Source: an uncultured Lachnospiraceae bacterium (GTDB taxonomy: Bacteria; Bacillota; Clostridia; Lachnospirales; Lachnospiraceae). From it: a stretch of 64,000 bases of DNA. The stretch spans positions 1 through 64,000 of the forward strand of contig CAJUES010000004.1 in the NCBI GenBank assembly GCA_910585765.1. Reading direction: 5' to 3'. Shown here piece by piece: positions 53,482-61,123 of the stretch (position 1 is its first letter; each line of letters opens with the position of its first letter). Made by a program: the position numbers and the translations under genes. Under the pieces are notes generated by a model, which saw only the letters and a list, made by a program, of their open reading frames with translations, did no database searches and was not told where the DNA came from.

Positions 53482-55321
53482 TGTATATGCCTCCGTATAA
53501 GCCTTTTTCCCGGTAATATCTGCTCTGGATCTCAAATAGCTCTGCATAAGCACCATTTCGGGCGATCAATTCGTCGTGTGTGCCCTTCTCCGCAATACGT
53601 CCCTCAGCGATCAGTATGATGCGGTCGCAAAATCTGGTCGAGGCAAGGCGGTGGGAGATGTAAACAGCCATTCTGCCGTCGGTGAGTTCATTGTATTTAT
53701 CGTATAGTTCACTCTCGGCGATCGGATCGAGCGCTGAGGTTGGTTCGTCCAAAATGATGATCGGGGCGTTTTTGTACAGAGCCCGTGCCAGCATCAGCCG
53801 CTGCAGTTCTCCGCCGGACAGATGGATCCCATCGTCAAATACTTTTCCGATGTGCGTCGCCACCCCGCGGGGCAGCCTGGCGATCTTCTCTGCAAGTCCA
53901 GCCTGGCTGATACACCGCATCATCCGTTCTGCGTCGATCGCTTTGTCGGTCTGCGTGATGTTTTCAGCGATCGTCACATCGAGAACCGAAAAATCCTGGA
54001 AGACTGCCGAAAAAAGCCGATAATAATCCCGTCTGTTGAACGTCCGTATGTCGGTATTGTTTAACAGCACTTTTCCTTCCGTGGGATCCAGAAAGCCGCA
54101 TATGAGTTTGATGAGTGTTGTTTTGCCGGCACCGTTTTGCCCGACGATTGCCAGCTTTTCGCCCGGTTTGATCGTCAGATCGATATGGGAGAGCGTGTCC
54201 TTCTCCGCCTCCGGGTAGCGGAAGGAGACGTCCTGCAGTTCGATCTGATACGGAATGCCCGGGTCGGGTGTTATGGAGAGCCCTTCCTCCATCTGAAAGG
54301 TTTCATGATGATCCAAAAACTCCCGGACCGCACAGAGGTCAAGGCTCTGCCTTTGGAGGAGTGCGAGGTCGGACAGGATCTTGCCGATGCCGCTGGTAAA
54401 AACATTCACGGTATTGAAGTACAGCACAAACTGCGCGGCTGACAGCTCTCCGCGCAGCACTGCCTGGATCAGAAAAAGATAGACAATGCCGTTGCGCATC
54501 AATGCAAGCAGTGTGTCCGCGATGTTGCCCCAGATATAGACGCGCTCCCCGCGGGCGGCAAAGCTTTGGGACAGACGCAGCATGCTGTTGTAGACGCCCT
54601 CGATCCAATCGCGCATTTCAAAGATGCGGACATCTTTTGCCAGGGTGTGATCCCTGGATTTTTCGCTGAGATGATTCATGCGTCTGGAATAGTCCGACTC
54701 CTCATCCCGATGACGATACCCCCAGCCATTCAGCGCATTGTTCACCCAAAAGCTGACAATGGTCGTGGCGCAAACGGCTGTGATCATCAGCGGATCCAGT
54801 GTTGCGAGCAGCGAGAGGAAGATCACAAATTCAACGGTGTTCTGCAGCAGATCCATCAGTGTTGTCCAGACAGCTTCAGTGGCAGCCGAGCCGCTGGTGA
54901 CGAGCATAGAAGCCTTGTCCATTTTCCGGCGGACATGCGGATCTTCTATATCGGGATAGGACATGGTGAGCGCCTTGTTCTGGATCATGGCGCCAATGCC
55001 AAGGCGGATTTCAATGCGCCCAAACTGTGCGCATGCTGCAAGGTAGGATGACGATGCGTTGAGCAGGATCAATGCGCATGTAAAAAAGAGTATGATCGCA
55101 GACAGTTCTGCGATGGACACGTCCGCCCCGACAGCTTCGAGTATGGATGGCACGACAAAAAGCTGTGTGAGGCTGAGCAAGATCGCGGCAGCAGCCATAG
55201 CCGGCACGAACACAATGACACTGCGGCGCTCTCTCCACGCGAGTGATATTATGAATGCGATGTTCTGGACTGAACTGTAGGCAGGCTTTTCCTTTCGAGG
55301 TCTGGCAGTATTCATGTTCAT
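53435..55321 (-). CDS. ABC exporter, fused membrane and ATPase domains (first gene)
   Basis: 628 residues. Six membrane segments (about 25-330), then GQNGAGKTT, FQDFSVLDV, LSGGELQR, IIILDEPTSALDP and SHRLAST. Both ATPase sites look intact, unlike many heterodimeric exporters where one is degenerate. An unusual C-terminal tail (EEMDQDRAAHPARI) overlaps the start of the next gene. The ATG at 55321 or 55315 may be used; GAAAGG lies upstream. Promoter not obvious. Confidence 0.92.
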   Translation of the reverse strand: MNMNTARPRKEKPAYSSVQNIAFIISLAWRERRSVIVFVPAMAAAAILLSLTQLFVVPSILEAVGADVSIAELSAIILFFTCALILLNASSSYLAACAQFGRIEIRLGIGAMIQNKALTMSYPDIEDPHVRRKMDKASMLVTSGSAATEAVWTTLMDLLQNTVEFVIFLSLLATLDPLMITAVCATTIVSFWVNNALNGWGYRHRDEESDYSRRMNHLSEKSRDHTLAKDVRIFEMRDWIEGVYNSMLRLSQSFAARGERVYIWGNIADTLLALMRNGIVYLFLIQAVLRGELSAAQFVLYFNTVNVFTSGIGKILSDLALLQRQSLDLCAVREFLDHHETFQMEEGLSITPDPGIPYQIELQDVSFRYPEAEKDTLSHIDLTIKPGEKLAIVGQNGAGKTTLIKLICGFLDPTEGKVLLNNTDIRTFNRRDYYRLFSAVFQDFSVLDVTIAENITQTDKAIDAERMMRCISQAGLAEKIARLPRGVATHIGKVFDDGIHLSGGELQRLMLARALYKNAPIIILDEPTSALDPIAESELYDKYNELTDGRMAVYISHRLASTRFCDRIILIAEGRIAEKGTHDELIARNGAYAELFEIQSRYYREKGLYGGIYNEEMDQDRAAHPARI

Positions 55322-55859
55322 TCATTCCTTTCGTTTTATGCACGCGCCGACGCAGATGATATATATGCGCTGATGGCGTTTCCAAAGATCGAATTTTCGG
55401 GCGGACAGATGGTGATGTCCGCTGTTTGTATTTAGTTTATAGAGTATATCCCAAATGCTCAATACACCGAACACTTCGGTAAAATTCTGTGTACAAAGTT
55501 ATCCTATATAAATGACTTCTTGATCGAAATTGCAAAAGAGCCGCGGTGTAGAATATATGCGCTGTTGGTTGGAAGGAGGGGTAAATTTTCCTGAAAATCG
55601 TGAATTTGAGGGTAGGGCGCTATTGGAATTGGCGAGGAGACAGCCAGGGAAAATATGGGGTTGTTTCTTTGCTGATATTGTCATTCATATAGGGCGAAAA
55701 TTGATTGTTTATCGATTGAAAAAATAGTTTTGGACAATTCTGTCTCTTGTTGGATATTCTAAAAAGTGATAAGATAGTACAAAATATTTTTGTGGAAATG
55801 ACAAGAATAGTAATATTATAAGATATTTAGATAGATGTTGAGTATGGTATTGAGCAAAA
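55322..55859. other. Intergenic region before the TIR cassette
   Basis: About 540 bases, becoming AT-rich after 55480. A 65-codon frame at 55530-55727 has no clear ribosome site and no motif I know. Boxes such as TTGGAT...GATAGT near 55752-55780 could be a promoter reading toward the TIR gene from outside the inverted repeat. Nothing else seen. Confidence 0.4.
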
Positions 55860-55881
55860 ATGATTGATAATCATGTATTAT
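55860..55881 (+). repeat. Left 22-bp inverted repeat of the TIR/kinase cassette
   Basis: Begins ATGATTGATAATC and is the exact complement of 57702-57723, 1.8 kb away. It lies 34 bases upstream of the TIR gene start, so inversion would exchange the sequence upstream of each gene. Confidence 0.8.
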
Positions 55882-55915
55882 TGTTTAAAAATTGCTGGTA
55901 AGTGGGGTTGTTAAA

Positions 55916-57004
55916 ATGAATGAAATATTTATTAGTTGGTCAAAAGCAAAAAGTGGAGAACTGGCAAAGAATACTAAAAATATTTTAGAAACTTTAATGC
56001 CTAGTACGGAAATCTTTATGTCAGAGGAAGATATACATGCAGGAGAACATGTTCAAAACAAAATTATCCAACATATCGAACAATGTGATACTTTAATACT
56101 TTGTTTTACATCTGAAAATAAAAAATCACCTTGGTTGTTATATGAAGCTGGATATGCTAGCGGACTTCATAAACGTGTTATTCCTTTTTTGTTTGATAAA
56201 GATACATTGTGGCATTCATGGATAGATAATCCTATGAATATAGCAAGAGAAATCGATGTTTACAAAGACAGTTTCACAATCGATTTTCTTGAAGCATTTT
56301 CTTTGAAGAAAACATCTTTTACAGGTTCTCTCATCGATTCATTCAAGGATAGAATAAATGAAACAAAAGAAAAATACCGCCAAATTGATATTCAATGCGA
56401 AGATCTTATTGAAAAGCTAATTACAATTGATAAGTTTACAATAAATAGTCCTTTTTATCGAGATAAAGTAGCATATTTTCTGTCCGGATTTGAAACTTTT
56501 GAATTGTGGAAGGCAATAATACAATCATTTTTATATACTGGTAAATATTTATGGATATATGGACGAAAAAATATGAAACTTTTTGGTGGTAACTTTAATG
56601 AATTATTTGATTATTTAGACAAAAAATCTGTCCAGCCTAATATGGATGGAATAGATTTTAGAATTCTATTCTTGGATCCTTCTGCTGAAGAGGTTCATTT
56701 TGCCCATAAAGACCAGGATATATTTGAACTTGAATTGCGTACAACAATTTCTCGCGCCAAGAAGACAGTTGGCTCGAATAAAGTATTACAGAAATGTTTT
56801 AGAATGTATTCTAACCGACGTGAAGAAATTATAATAAGGGTAGATAATTGTATTATTTATGCAAAACCGCATTTTGATATAAATGGTATGCCTAATATCA
56901 TGACCAATAATAAATTTGAAGTATTTAGCGCATCTTCTGATAAAGGAAAAAAATGCATAGAAAAATATTGTGCTGTTTGGGAATCAGCTATCAATATGTT
57001 TTAG
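55916..57004 (+). CDS. TIR-domain protein with unassigned C-terminal domain
   Basis: 362 residues. The TIR domain spans about 1-140: EIFISWSKAKSGELA, IFMSEEDIHAGEHV, CDTLILCFTSENKKSPWLLYEAGYASG in part. Glu77 in the SPWLLYEAGYA motif is at the position of the catalytic Glu of NAD-cleaving bacterial TIRs. The C-terminal part (about 190-362) has WIYGRKNMKLFGGNF and IDFRILFLDPSAEE, reminiscent of phospholipase-D-like sensor domains found behind TIRs, but I cannot assign it. Very AT-rich. GTGGGG lies eight bases before ATG. Probably abortive-infection defence; partner may be the convergent kinase. Confidence 0.82.
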   Translation: MNEIFISWSKAKSGELAKNTKNILETLMPSTEIFMSEEDIHAGEHVQNKIIQHIEQCDTLILCFTSENKKSPWLLYEAGYASGLHKRVIPFLFDKDTLWHSWIDNPMNIAREIDVYKDSFTIDFLEAFSLKKTSFTGSLIDSFKDRINETKEKYRQIDIQCEDLIEKLITIDKFTINSPFYRDKVAYFLSGFETFELWKAIIQSFLYTGKYLWIYGRKNMKLFGGNFNELFDYLDKKSVQPNMDGIDFRILFLDPSAEEVHFAHKDQDIFELELRTTISRAKKTVGSNKVLQKCFRMYSNRREEIIIRVDNCIIYAKPHFDINGMPNIMTNNKFEVFSASSDKGKKCIEKYCAVWESAINMF

Positions 57005-57005
57005 T

Positions 57006-57626
57006 TTATCCATATAAAGAAGTCAAAATTGTATCTATTCTCAGAACAGTATTTTCAATCGAAAGGTTACTTACATTAATTGAGTATAACCTACACAACT
57101 TTTCAGGGATTCGCTGAATACTATTTTGCAATTCAACATTTGTTTCATATAAAACAGGAACACATTCGTATGTATATTTCTGAGGGTCTCTATTTTTTAG
57201 GCGTTTCCATAACGCTTCTTCTGAGTCTACATACAAAATAATATATAGAACGTTAGGAAATGATGTATGTGCATATAATTCTTCTGGAATTATATGCACA
57301 CCATTTATTATTGATGGAATTTGTTTTCGTTGCTGACGTTTGACTATATTTATAATGGAATTTTTCATAATATGACATTGTTGCATAGCCATTTCATAAC
57401 TTAAAAAAATTTCATGTGGGTAAATTTCATCACATTGAGATATGCCAACTTCGGTTAGATAACTTTCATATCCTCTTAAAATTTCTCGTATTATGTCCGT
57501 TTCTTCAACAAGCCTAAATTCTTTATGAGTATTAAGGAGTTCATTGGAAATTGTAGTTTTTCCAACACCAGGAACACCTGAAATAAAAATTATTAAGTCT
57601 TGTGGTAATATATATTCCCTATCCAT
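57006..57626 (-). CDS. P-loop kinase (2-phosphoglycerate kinase/zeta-toxin-like)
   Basis: 206 residues. Walker A GVPGVGKTT (17-25), then EETDIIREILRGYESYL, an IINGVHIIPEELY strand and LYVDSEEALWKRLKNRDPQKY with arginines like a lid. The order is that of small-molecule kinases related to 2-phosphoglycerate kinase and to zeta toxins. Its stop is one base from the TIR gene's stop on the opposite strand. AT-rich like that gene. GAGG precedes the ATG by six bases. Substrate unknown; it may modify or sense a nucleotide linked to the TIR output. Confidence 0.75.
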   Translation of the reverse strand: MDREYILPQDLIIFISGVPGVGKTTISNELLNTHKEFRLVEETDIIREILRGYESYLTEVGISQCDEIYPHEIFLSYEMAMQQCHIMKNSIINIVKRQQRKQIPSIINGVHIIPEELYAHTSFPNVLYIILYVDSEEALWKRLKNRDPQKYTYECVPVLYETNVELQNSIQRIPEKLCRLYSINVSNLSIENTVLRIDTILTSLYG

Positions 57627-57701
57627 TAGTACCTCTTTACATTCAATATTCTATCCATTATTTTAGTAGTTATAAAATCAGTCAGATAAACATAGTGTTC
57701 G

Positions 57702-57723
57702 ATAATACATGATTATCAATCAT
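57702..57723 (-). repeat. Right 22-bp inverted repeat of the TIR/kinase cassette
   Basis: Exact complement of 55860-55881; lies 75 bases upstream of the kinase start and 60 bases past the recombinase gene's end. No other copy in the window. Confidence 0.8.
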
Positions 57724-57737
57724 CTAACAGTTATAAA

Positions 57738-57777
57738 GGCACCAATCCAAATGGTTTATTCCATTCGGAATGATGCC
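57738..57777 (-). terminator. Terminator of the recombinase gene
   Basis: GGCACCAATCCAAATGG pairs with CCATTCGGAATGATGCC at 14 of 17 positions across a 6-base loop; on the minus strand TTTATAA follows. Confidence 0.65.
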
Positions 57778-57784
57778 GTTTCAT

Positions 57785-58705
57785 TTATATCTGAAAATCT
57801 TTCCTCGGATGCTTCGTAGTGAGGATATCCCTCTGCTTAGACATTGCAACATGCGTATAAATTTCTGTAATATTGATCGAACTATGTCCCAATATTTCCT
57901 GGATATACCGGATATCGACATCAGCCTCCAACAGGCTTGTGGCAAAGGTATGGCGGAACATATGTGGAGTGATATGCAGGTCAATCGCCGCAAGCGACGT
58001 GTACCTGTTGATCATTCTGCGGACAGCCTGATCCGACAGCTCTTTACCATTCTGATTTGCGAAAAAGTGCCCGCAGCTTTGTATTTCCGTCCGGAAATCC
58101 GTTTTATACCGCTCCAGAATACTGACAACATCATCATTTCCAATCTGCACCTTCCGTTCTTTAGAACCCTTTCCATAGATTAAGATCGTTCGGTCATACA
58201 GATTTACACTTTCCACATTCAGGGAACAGAGCTCAGAAATCCGCATTCCAGTAGCAAATAGCAGTTCTATCACGGCGGCATCTCTCAAGGCATTGCGTTT
58301 CTTATAAGCTGTTTTGGCATCTGACAGTTGTTTGTAGATGATGGACAAAAATGTTTCGATCGTATGGAGCGGGATCGTTTTAGGCAGGAGCACAGGTTCA
58401 CGAAATTTCACTTGTATTTTACTAAAAGGATTTCGTTCGATCAGATCCCTGTATTCGAAGTAGTGAAAAAGGGCTTTTAAGGAAGCGATTTTTCTTTTTA
58501 CTGTCCTGGGCTTGTATTTCTGGTGAAGCCCGATAATGAAATCTTCCAGCAGTTTTGGAGAAATTTCCAAAATATCAGCTGGCTGGACATGGCTGCAAAA
58601 CTGGGACAGGTCAATTCTGTACGCCCGCAGTGTTTTTGCATCCAGCCTCTTTTGATTCTGACAGTAGCCCAGGTAGTTGGTTACATGTGTCTGTAAATCA
58701 TTCAT
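57785..58705 (-). CDS. Tyrosine recombinase (XerC/XerD-like)
   Basis: 306 residues. SAM-like N-terminal domain (1-100), catalytic domain with Arg in ATGMRISEL, Lys in YGKGSKERKV, HMFRHTFAT (His, Arg), LGHSSI (His) and the Tyr nucleophile in ITEIYTHV. Complete and probably active. ATG with first base 58705 is nine bases after AAGGAG. A solitary recombinase placed beside inverted repeats is the arrangement of phase-variable DNA inverters; it is also possible that it serves for integration of the AT-rich island. Confidence 0.92.
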   Translation of the reverse strand: MNDLQTHVTNYLGYCQNQKRLDAKTLRAYRIDLSQFCSHVQPADILEISPKLLEDFIIGLHQKYKPRTVKRKIASLKALFHYFEYRDLIERNPFSKIQVKFREPVLLPKTIPLHTIETFLSIIYKQLSDAKTAYKKRNALRDAAVIELLFATGMRISELCSLNVESVNLYDRTILIYGKGSKERKVQIGNDDVVSILERYKTDFRTEIQSCGHFFANQNGKELSDQAVRRMINRYTSLAAIDLHITPHMFRHTFATSLLEADVDIRYIQEILGHSSINITEIYTHVAMSKQRDILTTKHPRKDFQI

Positions 58706-59160
58706 GATCAAAATCTCCTTATCGTTTGTATTTCAAGATATATCCTACATGGATTTTGACAGAAATGCACCTGTCAAATAAAGACATGCCATTTTCCAGA
58801 CTATGATAGCTATATTAACGAGTATATCGGAGAAACGAAAGTCTCAGACGATTGCTGGGAGAAATATATTCCTTTCAGACAGAAGCTTTTCACCAAAGGG
58901 CAATATTCAAATACTTGCTGACTGTGTTTTGCGCGGGACTGCGAATAATAAGAGGCTGCATTTCTGCAGCCTCTCACGGTCATTTCTGGTATATTATTTT
59001 GCGGATCGCATAAACAGTTTTCTGCTCGCGTTAACGGATAGTGAGATTATATCATATCCTGAAATCTTTTTTCAATAGATGATCCCAACGGGAAAAAGGG
59101 ATGCAAAAAGGTTGATAATAGCCATATATCGTGATATCCTGCTTTGTAGGAGGAGTGGTC
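58706..59160. other. Intergenic region after recombinase gene start
   Basis: 455 bases. Includes TTTGACAGAAATGCACCTGTCAAA (inverted repeat near 58757-58780, with a TTGACA box facing the recombinase) and a perfect 10-bp hairpin AGAGGCTGCA/TGCAGCCTCT at 58951-58974, terminator-like on the minus strand. No gene supported. Confidence 0.45.
58951..58974. terminator. Perfect hairpin, likely terminator
   Basis: AGAGGCTGCA, loop TTTC, TGCAGCCTCT. On the minus strand it is followed by TATTATT. The gene it once ended is not evident. Confidence 0.45.
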
Positions 59161-60924
59161 TTGGCGCCGCATGGGAAAACATGGAAAAACATGAAAAAAC
59201 AGGAAAAAGAGGAAAAGAAAGTGGAGTGGAAGAAACAATTTGATACAAAAACACTGGTCAAAGGTTATGATTATTATTGCGATGGGGCAGTGGAGGACAT
59301 GGACATTTTCAACGACAGCATCAGGGCGGATGTGGTCGGCACGCAGAGCTATGAGGTGGAGATCACACTGAACGATGGCAAAATCGGCGGCATGCGTTGT
59401 TCCTGCCCTTATGCGGCGGACGGCAGGCGGTGTAAACATATGGCGGCGGTTCTGTATGTGTGGTCGGATCGCTGTGCCTCTGGGGAAGCGCCAAAGATCA
59501 GTGATGATGCGGACAAAGATCTGTTTATCAGACCCAGAACTGACGAGAGCCGCAGGAGAAAGTCGGAGGCTGTCCGTAAGCTCGTCGATGAGGCGGATCT
59601 ATCCGTGGTACGTTCCTGTCTTGCCTCGATATTGGAGGAGGATGAAAAGCTGTTGATCCGCTTTCACAGAATGGTTAAAAAACCGGCGGGGAGAGAGGAT
59701 ATAAAGTGCTATAAGCGCCAGGTGGACATGATCGCCCGACGCTATCTGGGGCGGGATCGCTTTATCAGTTATCAGGCAGCCTACGGTTTTGTGTCCGATT
59801 TGGGAGAGGTCTTATATCATGATGCAGAGCGCATGATTGGCGATGGACAATACATGAGTGCGTTTGAGCTGATAAATTACATTTTTGTACTGCTTGGCAC
59901 TGTGGATGTGGACGATTCCGACGGACATACGGGGAGTATGGCAGAAGGCATCTATGAGCTCTGGGCAGAGATTCTAGGGCAGGTTGATGCGGGCGGGAAA
60001 CAGGAGATGTTTCAATGGTTTACGACACACATGGACGGTTCTGTCGTTGACTATATGGAAGAGTACATAGAGCGAATCATCATGGAGGAATTTACCGGCG
60101 AAACTTACACAGCGCAGAAAATGGAATTTGCCGAGAAAATGATCCAAAGTTCAGAGAAAAAGGACTCAGAATGGAGCAGGGATCACGATGTCGGAAAATG
60201 GTCTGCATGGTATCTGAGTCTGCTTGAGGAGCAGGATTGCGGCAGAGACAAAATAGAGGATTTTTGTAGAAAGCACTGGAAAAATACCTCAGTGCGGAAG
60301 TACTATATTGACAGGTGCATTCGGGATCAGAATTATGATATGGCATTGAAAACACTCGAGGAGAGCATTTCGCTGGACAGAACGTCCAGACAGCTGATCG
60401 CCAGGTACAGTGAACAGAAAAAAGAGATTTATCTGCAGCAGGGCAACCAGAAGGCATATGTGGAGCAGCTCTGGGCGTTGCTGCTCGAGCACAAAATCGG
60501 GGATCTTGAGATTTACAGGGAGCTGAGAGGACAGTATTCTGAGGAGGAATGGCGGGAGCAGAGAGAGCGCATATTCACAGAACTATCGAATAATGTAAGG
60601 TTGACAGAATTCTACAAAGAGGAAAAGCTGTATAACAGACTGCTCGAGTGTGTGTTGAAAAGTTCAGGTTTGAGCACCCTGAGTCAATACGCGGATATTT
60701 TGAAGGAAAAATATCCTGAGCAGATTTTGCAAAAATACAGGGAGGAAGTGGATCGCCTGGCTTCCGGTGCCACAGACCGAAAGCGGTATAGGGAGGCAGT
60801 GGCGAGGCTTCGCAGCATACAGCAGCTGCAAGGCGGCAGGAAAGTGGTAGAAGAGATGTCGGAGCAGTGGCGGAAGCAGTACAAAAACAGACCGGCATTT
60901 CTGGACGAGTTAGGAAAGCTGTGA
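59161..60924 (+). CDS. SWIM zinc-finger protein
   Basis: 587 residues. The SWIM motif CxC...CxH is seen near residues 83-98 (MRCSCPYAADGRRCKHMAAVLY in part), preceded by a segment KGYDYYCDGAVEDMDIF usual for this family. The remainder is helical, probably repeat-like. SWIM proteins are linked to DNA or protein binding, often next to SNF2 helicases, which are not here. TTG start at 59161 follows AGGAGGAG; the next Met is later, inside a Lys-rich head (TWKNMKKQEKEEKK). Alone. Confidence 0.85.
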   Translation: MAPHGKTWKNMKKQEKEEKKVEWKKQFDTKTLVKGYDYYCDGAVEDMDIFNDSIRADVVGTQSYEVEITLNDGKIGGMRCSCPYAADGRRCKHMAAVLYVWSDRCASGEAPKISDDADKDLFIRPRTDESRRRKSEAVRKLVDEADLSVVRSCLASILEEDEKLLIRFHRMVKKPAGREDIKCYKRQVDMIARRYLGRDRFISYQAAYGFVSDLGEVLYHDAERMIGDGQYMSAFELINYIFVLLGTVDVDDSDGHTGSMAEGIYELWAEILGQVDAGGKQEMFQWFTTHMDGSVVDYMEEYIERIIMEEFTGETYTAQKMEFAEKMIQSSEKKDSEWSRDHDVGKWSAWYLSLLEEQDCGRDKIEDFCRKHWKNTSVRKYYIDRCIRDQNYDMALKTLEESISLDRTSRQLIARYSEQKKEIYLQQGNQKAYVEQLWALLLEHKIGDLEIYRELRGQYSEEEWREQRERIFTELSNNVRLTEFYKEEKLYNRLLECVLKSSGLSTLSQYADILKEKYPEQILQKYREEVDRLASGATDRKRYREAVARLRSIQQLQGGRKVVEEMSEQWRKQYKNRPAFLDELGKL

Positions 60925-61123
60925 GCGGCAATAATGCTGTTTTTTAAAACGTTTATTGGCAGATACCAATGGACGTTTTTCTTTTGGGAACAGTTCCTTG
61001 CAATCGATACCAAAAAAAGTGCGAATGGTACTCGAACGATCAAATGGATCACGGGATATGCTATCATTAAGAGTAGAAAAAAAGGATCAGCGATTTATGA
61101 ATCATATAAAGGAGGCATAACAG

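Noticed and set aside
55530..55727. 65-codon frame before the TIR cassette
   Set aside because: No ribosome site at its start, no motif; kept only as intergenic sequence.
55860..57723. attL/attR of an integrated element
   Set aside because: Attachment sites would be direct repeats; these are inverted and lie inside the recombinase gene's flank, not around it.
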